This document shows positions 25,691 through 34,454 of a stretch of 64,000 bases of DNA, piece after piece. The position numbers were made by a program, and so were the translations under genes. The first letter of the stretch is position 1, and each line of letters opens with the position of its first letter. The notes under the pieces are model-generated. The model had not been told where the DNA came from. It saw only the letters and a program-made list of their open reading frames with translations, and made no database searches. Origin of the DNA: Pedobacter helvus (GTDB lineage: Bacteria > Bacteroidota > Bacteroidia > Sphingobacteriales > Sphingobacteriaceae); NCBI RefSeq assembly GCF_005925325.1, contig NZ_SRMP01000003.1:563210-627209 (forward strand), given 5' to 3'.

Positions 25691-26314
25691 TTGGCGACAA
25701 CAAAAAATAAGAAATCTGGCGGAACGAAAAAGGAAGTAGCTAAACTCTCGAGGTGGTTGCACATTTATCTTTCGATGTTGAGCTTTGCCATTGTGCTGTT
25801 TTTTTCCTTTACCGGACTGACTTTAAATCATCCGAATTGGTTGGGTGGTGATAAGCAAATCGAACAAAAATACAAGGGAAAGCTGAATGTAAAGTGGGTA
25901 AATCAGGCAGATACCAATAAAATTGCTAAGCTAGAAATCGTAGAATTTATTAGAGAAAAGTATAAAGTAAAAGGTGCAGTTAGTGAATTTAGGATTGAAG
26001 ATTACGATGTGACGGTCACTTTCAAAGGTCCGGCTTATTCTTGCGATGCTTTTATTGATCGCGAAAACGGAACCTACGAAATTACCGAAATTAAGATGGG
26101 CGTAATTGCCCTTTGGAATGATTTGCACAAAGGCCGTGATTCTGGAAAAGGCTGGAGCTGGGTAATCGATGTTTCGGCAGTGTTTCTCATCGTTGTTTCT
26201 TTAACTGGATTAATTTTGTTGCTTTTTATCAAGAAAAAACGGGTTGCTGGATTAGTTACAGCCATATTAGGGCTAATTATCAGTTATTTGATCTACCTGA
26301 TTTTTGTGCCGTAA
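25691..26314 (+). CDS. PepSY-associated transmembrane protein (TTG start)
   Basis: A 207-residue membrane protein. TM1 lies near residues 30-48 (SMLSFAIVLFFSFTGLTLNH), an extracytoplasmic PepSY-like region follows (~50-140), and two more hydrophobic segments lie at ~155-178 and ~184-206. KLSRWLHIYLSMLSF resembles the first helix of PepSY-TM iron-reductase-like proteins. The only well-placed start is TTG at 25691. The next ATG would delete the first helix. It follows apbE by 6 bp and ends before a bidirectional terminator. PepSY-TM proteins are known partners in ferric-siderophore reduction, so a flavin/heme redox role is an inference. Confidence 0.75.
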   Translation: MATTKNKKSGGTKKEVAKLSRWLHIYLSMLSFAIVLFFSFTGLTLNHPNWLGGDKQIEQKYKGKLNVKWVNQADTNKIAKLEIVEFIREKYKVKGAVSEFRIEDYDVTVTFKGPAYSCDAFIDRENGTYEITEIKMGVIALWNDLHKGRDSGKGWSWVIDVSAVFLIVVSLTGLILLLFIKKKRVAGLVTAILGLIISYLIYLIFVP

Positions 26315-26318
26315 ACGT

Positions 26319-26347
26319 AAAAAGGCGGAATTTAAGCTCCGCCTTTT
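26319..26347. terminator. Bidirectional intrinsic terminator (apbE operon / ybeY)
   Basis: AAAAAGGCGGA, loop, TCCGCCTTTT: a stem of GGCGGA with A and T tracts on both sides, between convergent stops at 26314 and 26354. Confidence 0.88.
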
Positions 26348-26353
26348 CCTTTG

Positions 26354-26776
26354 TTAACTTCTCAATGCCAAGTAGAAATCTTCCTTGGCAGTCATTTCCG
26401 TTTTTGCTTTTTTGGTTTTATCTCTATAGCCTAAAAGGTGAAGTGTCCCGTGGATCATGATGCGACATAATTCATCGTGAATGGTCGCATTATTTTGCTG
26501 GGCATTATCCTTCACTCTATCAATGCTGATAAATATATCTCCTAAAATCGTTTTAAGCTCTTCTGAGTTATCAAAAGTGATTACATCGGTATAATAGTCG
26601 TGTTTAAGGAAATCTTGGTTTACACGCAATAAATATTCGTCTGAGCAAAAAATGAAATTCAGCTCTGCTAATTGATAACCTTCTGCAGTGATTGTTTCCT
26701 GCATCCATTTTCTAATGGCAGTTTTACCTTTTAGGTTGTAGATGATGTCTTCTGTAAAGAAATTGATTTTTGCCAT
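26354..26776 (-). CDS. ybeY: rRNA maturation endoribonuclease YbeY
   Basis: A metal-dependent RNase acting in 16S rRNA 3'-end maturation and ribosome quality control. The 140-residue length is right. The signature HGTLHLLGYRDKTKK holds the first two metal-ligand histidines. The position of the third (His in E. coli, HGxLHLxGYDH) is Asp here, which appears to be the usual form in Bacteroidota. LNFIFCSDEYLLRVN and YTDVITFD are also typical. The start at MAKINFF is preferred over an upstream ATG at 26797. It may be co-transcribed with DUF4175, although a repeat element lies between them. Confidence 0.9.
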   Translation of the reverse strand: MAKINFFTEDIIYNLKGKTAIRKWMQETITAEGYQLAELNFIFCSDEYLLRVNQDFLKHDYYTDVITFDNSEELKTILGDIFISIDRVKDNAQQNNATIHDELCRIMIHGTLHLLGYRDKTKKAKTEMTAKEDFYLALRS

Positions 26777-26840
26777 TGAATTTAAGTTAAAATGCAAAAG
26801 TAAAAATTCAAAAGAGATAGTGTTGAATTTTAAACTGATT

Positions 26841-26921
26841 CTGAAATAAATTCAAAATGACTGAGCGTAGATTTGTCGTCACCCTTGACCACGCAGTAGC
26901 TACGAAACAAATTTATTTCAG
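26841..26921. repeat. Palindromic intergenic element with 12-bp perfect inverted ends
   Basis: CTGAAATAAATT (26841-26852) and AATTTATTTCAG (26910-26921) are exact inverted repeats bounding 81 bp. The adjoining AAATGAC and the ends resemble a decayed form of the CTGAAACAAGTTCAGGATGAC-type repeat common in Bacteroidota genomes, although that family assignment is from memory. Confidence 0.6.
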
Positions 26922-26944
26922 GGTAAGCAAAGCAAAAAGTGTAA

Positions 26945-29900
26945 TTATTTTCCTTTAGAATTTAACAACCTAAAGTATTCTGCTACTTTGTTTTTGTAGT
27001 AGTAATTCAAATTTGGCGGTAACTTTTGGATTAGCTCGCTTTCATTTTGCATGCTTTTATTAAATTTCTCCAGCATTTGCTGATAGGAAGGAGGGAACTG
27101 TTTTGCGGCGTTGCTTTCACGCTTTTCATCCTGTTCTTGCTCTCGTTGTGCCTTTTCTGCATCCAACAACTTCACCATTAAATTTTTCTGACGATTAATA
27201 GTTTCCTGATTGATACGTTTGTTTACCAAATCCAATTCAGACTGCTTCATTTCCTGTACCGCTTGGTTCAAATTACCCAAAGATCCTTTACCATCTTTAT
27301 TGTCTTCTTTGTTGATTTTCTCCAAAGCTTCCCTAATCATCTGCTGCTGCTGGGCCATTTTCGCAAATTCTTGGCTCATTTGCCCTTTTGGAACAGTACC
27401 CATATTTCCTTCGCGTTCCATCTTCTCTTTGGCCTGTTGCATATTTTTGTTCAGCTGTTCTTGCATTTGTTGCAGCTGCTGCATGCCCTGTTTTTGTTTG
27501 CCTTTGCCGCCTTTCGCATTTTTCATTGCATTTTGCAATTGTTCCAAAGCTTCGTTTAGCATTAAAGCTAAATTATTCAGCGAGGTCATGGTAAATTGTT
27601 GCGAGCGGTTGGCTTCGCCGGTTCTTCTATCACCTAGAAAATCTATGGCCTTGCCAATATTAAAATTGATTTTTTCCACTTCGGTATTTACGGCGGTCTC
27701 AATTTGCGGCACACGTTTACTCAACGAATACAAGCTATCGGCAATGGTCTTCATGTTGTCGCGAATCATGTTTTGTTTTTGCGCTTGAGCAACATAAGCA
27801 GGATCTGATGCTCCCATTTTACGGAGAGTCATCATCACTTTCTCTTGCTCAAAAGAGGTGCTCAACAGATTTTCCAACAACTTACGAAGCTCTTGCGCAT
27901 TCACTTTATTTTCTTGTTCGGCACCAGATTGTTGCTGCTCTTGCATTTTTTGAGCCAATTGTTGCATTTGCTCGCTGGCCTGTTGCTGTTTTTCGGAAGC
28001 TTTTTGGTTGTTGTTTTGGTTCAACTGTTCCTTGCTGTCCTGCTGGTTTTTCTCTATTTCGCTAGTTTCTTTCTCAGGATTTTTGTAATCGTTGGGTCTC
28101 TCTAAGGCCTGATTTTTCTTGTCCAGATCTTGCAGCTCTTTTTTCAAATCCTTGAAATCTTTATTGAGCTGATCTTGTTTGCTTTTTAAATCTTGTGGAG
28201 ATGAATTCTTATCCTTTGCGCTTTTGGTTTGGTTTGATAAGTCCTTTTGCTCTTTGGCCATCTCATTTAACCGATCGATTTTATTTTGCAGACTTTGTTC
28301 AAATTCCAATTGTTTATAGAGTTCCAAAATACGGTCGAGTTCATTTTTTACAGATTTATTGTCCATCTGCATTTTTGAAAGCTCTTCCCTGGTTTGATCT
28401 TTCCTATTTTGATCCATCAACTGTTGTAGCTTTTGTAGAAGCTCCTTGGTTTTTTCGTCCAAAACATTGTTGAACAGCTCGTCGATTTTTTTCTGCTTTT
28501 CTTTCAGCTCCTCATTTAGTTGACCATTTTCCTGCTTATCGAAGTTGTTTTTCTCGTTCAGGTCTTTGATATCTTTAACTGCCTGATCCAACTGTTTCTG
28601 CTTGTCTAGCAATTGTTCAATCTGCTTTTTGTCTTCAAAGTTGAGCTGTTTTTTATCCAATAAGCTTTCGCTCAGTTTTTTGCTGTCTTTTTCAATGCTG
28701 TTGGCCAACTTAATGGTTTGCTCCATTTTTTGCTTTAGCGATTGACTGCCTTCTGCTAATTTGGCTGCAATTTCTTGTTGTGTTGGTGCTTGGTAAGTTT
28801 TGATTTCCGAACGGGTAACTTTTCCGCCATTTACGCCATCATTATCGGCCACTTCAAAAAAGTAATCGATGGTTTGCCCAGATTTTATTGCTATTTCATT
28901 TAAATTCCAGAGATAAAAAAAATTGTTCTCTGTTTGTTGGTTTTTAATGGCTAGGGATTTAGCTCCCTGGCCTACAACCTTATTTTTATCCTTAATTTGA
29001 TACCTGAATTTTAGGGATGAAAATCCGTAATCGTCGTTAATCACGCCAGTAAAATACAGCGCTTTGCTACTTAAACTATCTGGCGTTTCGGTTACGGCAA
29101 TGCTAGGAAATTGATCTTTAATTACCGTTAGTTGATGACTAAGCGAATCACGTAAACTTACAAACTGATTTTTCGGAACAATTTGATAATTGCCATTTTG
29201 TTTAATCACAGCGCTAAAACTCGCATTGTTATCAACTACGTTTATCTGATATGCTTTTTGTTGCAAAATGAAGCTAATTTGCTCGCTGTTTTCAGTCTTT
29301 AATTTCCAGTTTACTTTTGTGCCTTCGGGGATGAGCAAATCGCCAACATTTGGGGCTTCTTCAGCCTTTCTGTTAAGATAAGCTGGATAAATTAAAGTAG
29401 CACTTAAATTTAATAGAGAAGGGCGAGGTTTTACACTAATGGTATGGCTTGCAGAACTAAACCCGCCGCCGCTAAAGCGGATAGATTTATCTTTCTGAAT
29501 GTTCTTAAAAGTGTACGTAAAATGACTGATGTCCTGTTTTTCCAACTTATAGCTATTTACGCCATCTTCCAAATAAATATCCTGCGGAAATTCATCGCCA
29601 CTCAATTTTACTTTGATGGTCAAATCATCGCCCTGCGTAATATTTAAATGTTTGTTTTCTACTATAAAATCAAAAGGAGCTTTTGGTAATACTTCTTCGT
29701 TATAACGGATAAAACTACTGGTGCCTTCTCTTAAAATAGCAGGCGCAATGATGCCTATTAATAAAATAATGAAAAGTGGCAAAGCGATGTATTTGATGTG
29801 CTTTTTGTTATCGCCAAGATTAATTGCTGTAGAAAACGGGATAGGTTTCAGCTCGTTAATTTTCTGATCTATTCCTGCTAAAATTAAGGCGCTGTTTTGA

Positions 29901-30268
29901 GGAGAATTATCTGCCAGCTCCTTTAGCTGTAAAGTATTCAATAACCTATCCTTAACATTAAAGAAATGATTGCCTATTAAGTTTGCAGCCTCTTCTAAGC
30001 TTAAAGTTTTGCTCAACTGAAAATACGATAGCGCCGGTTTTACGATCCAAAAAAGAACCGCAATAAGAGAAATGGCAACATAAGAGTAGAAGAGTAAAGT
30101 TTTGGTGGATATACTTGGATAGCTATAAAAAATCCAAACAAAAAGAAAAAGATAGAGGGTTAAAATTAGGGCTGCAGCATAAATACTACCCCGTAGAAGT
30201 TTATTGAGGTAAAACTTTCGAGTAAACTCATTGATTTTTAACAGCAGTAAGTTGTAGTTATTGCCCAT
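26945..30268 (-). CDS. DUF4175 family large coiled-coil membrane protein
   Basis: A 1107-residue protein. The N terminus has two or three membrane segments (~25-50, ~58-75, ~155-180). Then come Ig-like beta regions (~190-490, for example SIAVTETPDSLSSKALYFTGVINDDYGFSSL) and a very long Gln/Lys/Glu-rich coiled coil (~500-1080) with low-complexity runs such as KQDQLNKDFKDLKKEL and MQQLQQMQEQL. This is the DUF4175 layout found across Bacteroidota and some Alphaproteobacteria, with unknown function and probably a large periplasmic coiled coil. Several long frames on the opposite strand at 27.2-28.5 kb are antisense shadows of this repetitive sequence. Confidence 0.85.
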   Translation of the reverse strand: MGNNYNLLLLKINEFTRKFYLNKLLRGSIYAAALILTLYLFLFVWIFYSYPSISTKTLLFYSYVAISLIAVLFWIVKPALSYFQLSKTLSLEEAANLIGNHFFNVKDRLLNTLQLKELADNSPQNSALILAGIDQKINELKPIPFSTAINLGDNKKHIKYIALPLFIILLIGIIAPAILREGTSSFIRYNEEVLPKAPFDFIVENKHLNITQGDDLTIKVKLSGDEFPQDIYLEDGVNSYKLEKQDISHFTYTFKNIQKDKSIRFSGGGFSSASHTISVKPRPSLLNLSATLIYPAYLNRKAEEAPNVGDLLIPEGTKVNWKLKTENSEQISFILQQKAYQINVVDNNASFSAVIKQNGNYQIVPKNQFVSLRDSLSHQLTVIKDQFPSIAVTETPDSLSSKALYFTGVINDDYGFSSLKFRYQIKDKNKVVGQGAKSLAIKNQQTENNFFYLWNLNEIAIKSGQTIDYFFEVADNDGVNGGKVTRSEIKTYQAPTQQEIAAKLAEGSQSLKQKMEQTIKLANSIEKDSKKLSESLLDKKQLNFEDKKQIEQLLDKQKQLDQAVKDIKDLNEKNNFDKQENGQLNEELKEKQKKIDELFNNVLDEKTKELLQKLQQLMDQNRKDQTREELSKMQMDNKSVKNELDRILELYKQLEFEQSLQNKIDRLNEMAKEQKDLSNQTKSAKDKNSSPQDLKSKQDQLNKDFKDLKKELQDLDKKNQALERPNDYKNPEKETSEIEKNQQDSKEQLNQNNNQKASEKQQQASEQMQQLAQKMQEQQQSGAEQENKVNAQELRKLLENLLSTSFEQEKVMMTLRKMGASDPAYVAQAQKQNMIRDNMKTIADSLYSLSKRVPQIETAVNTEVEKINFNIGKAIDFLGDRRTGEANRSQQFTMTSLNNLALMLNEALEQLQNAMKNAKGGKGKQKQGMQQLQQMQEQLNKNMQQAKEKMEREGNMGTVPKGQMSQEFAKMAQQQQMIREALEKINKEDNKDGKGSLGNLNQAVQEMKQSELDLVNKRINQETINRQKNLMVKLLDAEKAQREQEQDEKRESNAAKQFPPSYQQMLEKFNKSMQNESELIQKLPPNLNYYYKNKVAEYFRLLNSKGK

Positions 30269-30468
30269 AGCTTTTTAACGACAATAAAGGTAAAAAATGT
30301 GCGTCTAAAATGAAAGTGACTAAATTTTAGGTATAAAGCTTTCAATTAGTTTTGAATAAAAGGCATTTAAATGTAATTTAGAAATAAAATATAATCAATT
30401 AAAACAAAAAGCAACCGAAACTGCTGTATATTGCAGCAGGTTTAACCAATAATTAAAAGTAACACACA

Positions 30469-31254
30469 ATGAACAAAAGATTTTTTGTAGCTATTTTAGC
30501 TATAATGATTACTGGAACCGCACTAGCGCAAAAACAAATTAAATCTTGGAATAAAAACGTGGTGATTGCTCACCGAGGGGCTTGGAAAACGCAAAGTTTG
30601 CCAGAAAATTCTATTGCATCTTTGAAAGAGGCAATAAGAATTGGCTGTTTTGGAAGCGAGTTTGATGTGCAGTTTACAAAGGATAATGTTGCCGTGGTAA
30701 ATCACAATGGCGATTTTTTAGGTAAGGATATTGCCACCAGTACCTACCAAGAGTTAGTAGACTATAAAAAATTAAGTAATGGCGAGAGTATACCGACCTT
30801 GGTAGAATACCTTAAAGCCGGCATGAAACAAAAGAAAACAAAGTTGATTCTGGAAATTAAGCCTCAAAAAACGCAAGAGAGAGAAGAAGCTTTAACCAAA
30901 GCTGTAATTGCAACAGTTAATGAATTAAAAGCTGCACCTTGGATAGAATATATTACTTTCAGTCATTTCATTGGAAAATATGTGATCGCTAATGTTCCTG
31001 GAGCAAGAGTTTCTTATCTAAACGGAGAATTAGAACCAGCAAAATTAAAAGAACAAGGTTTCTACGGATTAGATTATCACCAAAATGTTTTCAAGAAAAA
31101 TCCGGATTGGATTAAACAAGCGAAGGATTTAGGGTTAATCATCAATGTGTGGACTGTAAATGCAGAAAAAGACATGGAAGGTCTGTTGGCGCAAAAGGTA
31201 GATTATATTACTACTAACGAACCAGAATTGCTTTTCAAGACAATCAAAAAATAA
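30469..31254 (+). CDS. Secreted glycerophosphodiester phosphodiesterase family protein
   Basis: Hydrolyses glycerophosphodiesters to glycerol 3-phosphate and an alcohol. The 261 residues have a signal peptide (1-20, ending ALAQ) and a GDPD TIM barrel: VIAHRGAWKTQSLPENSIAS carries the HRG and PEN motifs, GSEFDVQFTKDNVAVVNHN holds the metal-binding E-x-D and the second catalytic His, and LILEIKP follows. The C-terminal INVWTVNAEKDM and DYITTNEP are typical. A TATATTGC -7-like box lies at 30427-30434 within a CTGCTG/CAGCAG hairpin. A strong terminator follows. Confidence 0.9.
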   Translation: MNKRFFVAILAIMITGTALAQKQIKSWNKNVVIAHRGAWKTQSLPENSIASLKEAIRIGCFGSEFDVQFTKDNVAVVNHNGDFLGKDIATSTYQELVDYKKLSNGESIPTLVEYLKAGMKQKKTKLILEIKPQKTQEREEALTKAVIATVNELKAAPWIEYITFSHFIGKYVIANVPGARVSYLNGELEPAKLKEQGFYGLDYHQNVFKKNPDWIKQAKDLGLIINVWTVNAEKDMEGLLAQKVDYITTNEPELLFKTIKK

Positions 31255-31273
31255 CTGGAGAACAATCAGTATG

Positions 31274-31304
31274 AGCCCCATCCGTTTTCGGATGGGGCTT
31301 TTTT
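31274..31304 (+). terminator. Intrinsic terminator after the GDPD gene
   Basis: AGCCCCATCCG, loop TTTT, CGGATGGGGCT, then TTTTT: an 11-bp perfect GC-rich stem with a T tract, 20 bp after the stop codon. Confidence 0.93.
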
Positions 31305-31370
31305 GTATATTAAAAGTATGTAGTCGTGTATTTCTTAACTTATATCAAGAGCGGAAAAGAAAGTGAGCCA

Positions 31371-31378
31371 TAATTTTG
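31371..31378 (+). promoter_or_regulatory. -7 element upstream of the alpha/beta hydrolase gene
   Basis: TAATTTTG matches TAnnTTTG 56 bp before the ATG. The -33 region has no clear TTG. Confidence 0.45.
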
Positions 31379-31433
31379 TTATCAGAAATAGAGATAAAAT
31401 TAAAAATTATACTAAAACACTAAAAATAAAACT

Positions 31434-32255
31434 ATGAGCTCATTAAAATTAAAAGACGGAACAGAAATTTATTACAAAGATTGGGGAAAAGGTCAGCCAG
31501 TATTTTTTCACCACGGATGGCCATTATCTAGCGATGATTGGGATGCACAAATGTTATTTTTCTTGGAAAAAGGTTATCGTGTAATTGCCCACGACAGAAG
31601 AGGACATGGCAGATCTGAACAAACTCCGTATGGTCATGACATGGATACTTACGCAGCTGATGTAGCTGAAATCGCAACCGCATTAGACTTGAAAGATGTG
31701 ATCCACGTTGGGCACTCTACAGGTGGGGGCGAAGTGATAAGATACGTGGCTAAACATGGCCGAGGAAGAGTTGCCAAAGCGGTTTTGGTGAGTGCAGTAA
31801 CGCCAATAATGGTTAAAAATGAGAATAATCCGGATGGTGTACCAATGTCTGTTTTTGATGATATCAGAAACAATACAGCGAACCACAGGCAGCAGTTTTA
31901 TATCGATCTTACCTTCCCATTTTATGGTTACAACAGGGAAGGTGCCAAAGTTTCTGAAGGGATCCAAAGAAATTGGTGGAGACAAGGAATGAGTGGTTCT
32001 ATTAAAGCGCATTACGATTGTATCAAAGCTTTTTCGGAAACCGATTTTACCGAAGATTTGAAGAGCGTGGATGTTCCAGTTTTAGTACTTCATGGAGAGG
32101 ATGATCAGATTGTACCTTTCGAAACTACAGGTAAGCTTGCGGTAACCTTATTGAAAAATGGAAAGCTGATTTCTTACCCAGGTTTTCCACATGGTATGCC
32201 TACTACCGAGGCAGATACCATCAACAAAGATTTGTTAGCATTTTTTGAATCATAA
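31434..32255 (+). CDS. Alpha/beta hydrolase, non-heme chloroperoxidase-like
   Basis: A 273-residue cytosolic hydrolase of the cofactor-free haloperoxidase/esterase group. The oxyanion segment FFHHGWPLSSDDWD, the nucleophile elbow GHSTGGGE with Ser95, the acid in HGEDDQIVPF and the histidine in FPHGMPTTEAD form the catalytic triad. IAHDRRGHGRS is another family hallmark. Members are often annotated as chloroperoxidases, but the physiological activity is more probably ester or lactone hydrolysis. It is monocistronic, with its own promoter box and a shared terminator. Confidence 0.88.
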   Translation: MSSLKLKDGTEIYYKDWGKGQPVFFHHGWPLSSDDWDAQMLFFLEKGYRVIAHDRRGHGRSEQTPYGHDMDTYAADVAEIATALDLKDVIHVGHSTGGGEVIRYVAKHGRGRVAKAVLVSAVTPIMVKNENNPDGVPMSVFDDIRNNTANHRQQFYIDLTFPFYGYNREGAKVSEGIQRNWWRQGMSGSIKAHYDCIKAFSETDFTEDLKSVDVPVLVLHGEDDQIVPFETTGKLAVTLLKNGKLISYPGFPHGMPTTEADTINKDLLAFFES

Positions 32256-32291
32256 ACGCATACATTTGCACGCTTTACAAACGTAGAGCGC

Positions 32292-32324
32292 AAAAAAAAG
32301 TCCCGATTTTGTCGGGACTTTTTT
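32292..32324. terminator. Bidirectional intrinsic terminator (hydrolase / csp)
   Basis: A-tract, GTCCCGA, loop TTTTG, TCGGGAC, T-tract, lying between convergent stop codons. Confidence 0.92.
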
Positions 32325-32342
32325 GGTAAAATATGATAATAA

Positions 32343-32534
32343 TTAGATTACTTTCACATTAACGGCGTTCAAGCCTTTTCTACCGTTTTCAACGTCGTAT
32401 TGAACTTTATCGTTTTCACGAATTTCGTCCACAAGGCCTGTTGAATGTACAAAGATCTCAGCATCGCCATTTGAAGGGATGATAAATCCGAAACCTTTAG
32501 TAACATTGAAAAATTTTACTGTTCCTTCTTGCAT
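32343..32534 (-). CDS. Cold-shock domain protein
   Basis: A 63-residue single CSD/OB-fold nucleic-acid chaperone. RNP1 is KGFGFIIP and RNP2 is EIFVHST. The protein ends GLNAVNVKVI, as expected for CspA/CspG types. The ATG at 32534 (MQEGTVKFFN) is chosen. An upstream in-frame ATG would put the promoter inside the gene. It has its own promoter and a shared bidirectional terminator, as expected for a strongly expressed small gene. Confidence 0.93.
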   Translation of the reverse strand: MQEGTVKFFNVTKGFGFIIPSNGDAEIFVHSTGLVDEIRENDKVQYDVENGRKGLNAVNVKVI

Positions 32535-32553
32535 TATATTATATATTAAAGTT

Positions 32554-32582
32554 GCAAGGTACAGATTTAAATCTAAATACAA
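32554..32582 (-). promoter_or_regulatory. Promoter of the cold-shock gene with a 12-bp palindrome in the spacer
   Basis: Minus strand: TTG (32580-32582), 18-bp spacer, TACCTTGC (32554-32561), near the TAnnTTTG consensus. The spacer contains the perfect palindrome AGATTTAAATCT (32563-32574), which could be an operator. Confidence 0.6.
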
Positions 32583-32620
32583 GCATAACTGATTTTTTTT
32601 AGGATATTCTTACAAAACAA

Positions 32621-33553
32621 CTATTTATTGCCTACTAGACTAATTGTAATTTCGCTAGAATGCGGTATTCCCAAGGTGGTTCCAGGCTTAATGTGGAGTA
32701 GATTTTTCAAGTAAACATCGGCAATGCCTTGGATCAATTTTTTGCGGTGTGGCATGTCTTCGGGGAGTACACCTTCAATACGATTGACGTAAAGATTTCC
32801 CTTTACATCAACTACAACCGAAAAGCGATAACGAAACTCTTTGTAAGATTTATTGATCTCGATTCTGTACTCTGGATACATATAAGCATAAGACTTACGA
32901 TGTGCACCGCTGTCTGCATAACCAATCAGTTTTAGCGAAACATTTTTGCTGTTTGGTTTGAGCTCCACAATCTCTGTTGCGGCAAATGCTGTATCCGGAT
33001 TAGACGGATGCCTGTACGTTCTTTCAGATAGTTTTTTGATGAATGCTGTATCTTGTTTGGTTGGTCTCTGTAGTTCTCCAACCGTAGTTTTAAGTACTTT
33101 TTCTATGTAATCTTTGGTGTAGTAAGTAGAGTTTACGTCAGATACTTCGCCTTTGGCTACCACGAGCGCTTCTACTTGTAGCCGCTGTAAAATCAAGCTA
33201 TCTTTTGTAATCAGCTTTGCTCTAAAGTACTCACGAGCAAAATTGTAAATCTTAGCATGATCGTGTAAAAGAAAGAAAGCTTCCATTCCTCTTTTTTCTG
33301 GACTGTAAGCCAACATCGTATCTGGAGCTTTAAATTCTAAAATCCAATTCGGCTGCAACATAAATCCATCTTTATTAAAAGAAAGGCCGTTGCTAAACCT
33401 CCGTTTTACTTCGTAAAATCTAATTCCATCAACATCTTTGAAACTCAGTCCGGTTTCTGAAGCATTTTTATCTTTTTGATCTGAACCGCCACCACAGGCG
33501 TAAAGTGTAACTGCAATTATCGAAAACAGAAAGAATACTCTTTTAAAGCTCAT
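32621..33553 (-). CDS. Uncharacterised lipoprotein
   Basis: A 310-residue predicted lipoprotein (MSFKRVFFLFSIIAVTLYAC, Cys20, followed by Gly-Gly-Gly). The ATG at 33553 is preferred because it begins the signal peptide; a longer frame upstream adds only nine residues. I do not recognise a domain. The sequence mixes alpha and beta, with a central region rich in Lys and Asp (YYTKDYIEKVLKTTVGEL) and a C-terminal half that looks beta-rich (YRFSVVVDVKGNLYVNRIEG). It lies 29 bp downstream of the NAGPA-like gene on the same strand and may be co-transcribed with it. Confidence 0.7.
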   Translation of the reverse strand: MSFKRVFFLFSIIAVTLYACGGGSDQKDKNASETGLSFKDVDGIRFYEVKRRFSNGLSFNKDGFMLQPNWILEFKAPDTMLAYSPEKRGMEAFFLLHDHAKIYNFAREYFRAKLITKDSLILQRLQVEALVVAKGEVSDVNSTYYTKDYIEKVLKTTVGELQRPTKQDTAFIKKLSERTYRHPSNPDTAFAATEIVELKPNSKNVSLKLIGYADSGAHRKSYAYMYPEYRIEINKSYKEFRYRFSVVVDVKGNLYVNRIEGVLPEDMPHRKKLIQGIADVYLKNLLHIKPGTTLGIPHSSEITISLVGNK

Positions 33554-33582
33554 GCGTAAGGATCTAAAATAAGGTTGCAAAT

Positions 33583-34449
33583 TTAGGGTTTGCCTTTGAT
33601 AAAAATAACGTTAGCAACCTTTCTTTCGCCTTCGTGGTCCCATTTTTTATTATCCGAAGGATGATTAACCACGCCATTCTCCCCATAGCCGCTCACCCAA
33701 AGCGCTGTTGAGCCTCCGCCATCTAAATTGATAGCGCTTGTACAGCCTAACCATTTCATAATTTTAGTGAGCTCAAAAAGGCTCATGCCTGCAGAATTTG
33801 CTTGTCTACCATCTACCGTTAATAGCAATACATTTCCATTGGCTTTAACGCCTATTGCCGTACGTGGATGACGAAGTTTGTTGAAAGGTACAGAATCCAG
33901 TTGCTCTTTTTCGTTGTCCAGCACCAAAAGCGGTCCGCTTAACATAATATTTTTGTCAGTAAGGTCATTTTCCCAAGTGCCTGATCCATCCCATTTCTTA
34001 ATGCCTAATTTATAGTCGTTAATTACCACTGCTGCTTTGTGATGTAAAGCCCTGATGTTATTTTTTTCCTGCCTGTTTTGATTGATAATAGTGTCGTTAA
34101 CTTTAATGAAATCTACAGAACCACCATTTTTAATGTCGAAGAAAGTACCATTTATTGCAGCAATAGCATTATATTTTTTAGCAAAATCAGAGGTTTTGAT
34201 TAATTCTTTTTTATCGTAGCCAATAGCAAAACCCGGAGCTTTTTTATGATTTCTTACTTCTACAAAACTGATGTACTGGTTAGCCTTAAACAATGTGCTA
34301 TCAGCAAATTGGTACGTATAAACTTTAGTTTTCTTAGCGACTGATTTTTTATTCCACTTTGCTTTTACGAAAGCTAGTGAGTCGGCATCTTGGGCGTAAA
34401 TACTGGAAGAAACGAGCGTAAGCAGGAGGATTTTAAAAAGGGATTTCAT
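33583..34449 (-). CDS. Secreted phosphodiester glycosidase (NAGPA) family protein
   Basis: A 288-residue exported protein (signal peptide 1-19, ending IYAQ) with a NAGPA-type domain, named for the mammalian uncovering enzyme that removes GlcNAc from phosphodiester-linked glycans. Diagnostic segments: YNAIAAINGTFFD, LRHPRTAIGVKANGNVLLLTVDGRQ, and the C-terminal AINLDGGGSTALWVSG with the catalytic-site D-G-G-G-S-T. Bacterial members are associated with exopolysaccharide or wall polymers, but the substrate here is unknown. The upstream aspartic-protease gene ends 5 bp away. Confidence 0.87.
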   Translation of the reverse strand: MKSLFKILLLTLVSSSIYAQDADSLAFVKAKWNKKSVAKKTKVYTYQFADSTLFKANQYISFVEVRNHKKAPGFAIGYDKKELIKTSDFAKKYNAIAAINGTFFDIKNGGSVDFIKVNDTIINQNRQEKNNIRALHHKAAVVINDYKLGIKKWDGSGTWENDLTDKNIMLSGPLLVLDNEKEQLDSVPFNKLRHPRTAIGVKANGNVLLLTVDGRQANSAGMSLFELTKIMKWLGCTSAINLDGGGSTALWVSGYGENGVVNHPSDNKKWDHEGERKVANVIFIKGKP

Positions 34450-34454
34450 TTGTG

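Noticed and set aside
27210-28473. Several plus-strand reading frames up to 192 codons opposite the DUF4175 gene
   Set aside because: They are the antisense of a Gln/Lys-rich coiled-coil coding region, which lacks stops on the other strand by composition. They lack promoters, conserved motifs and sensible starts.
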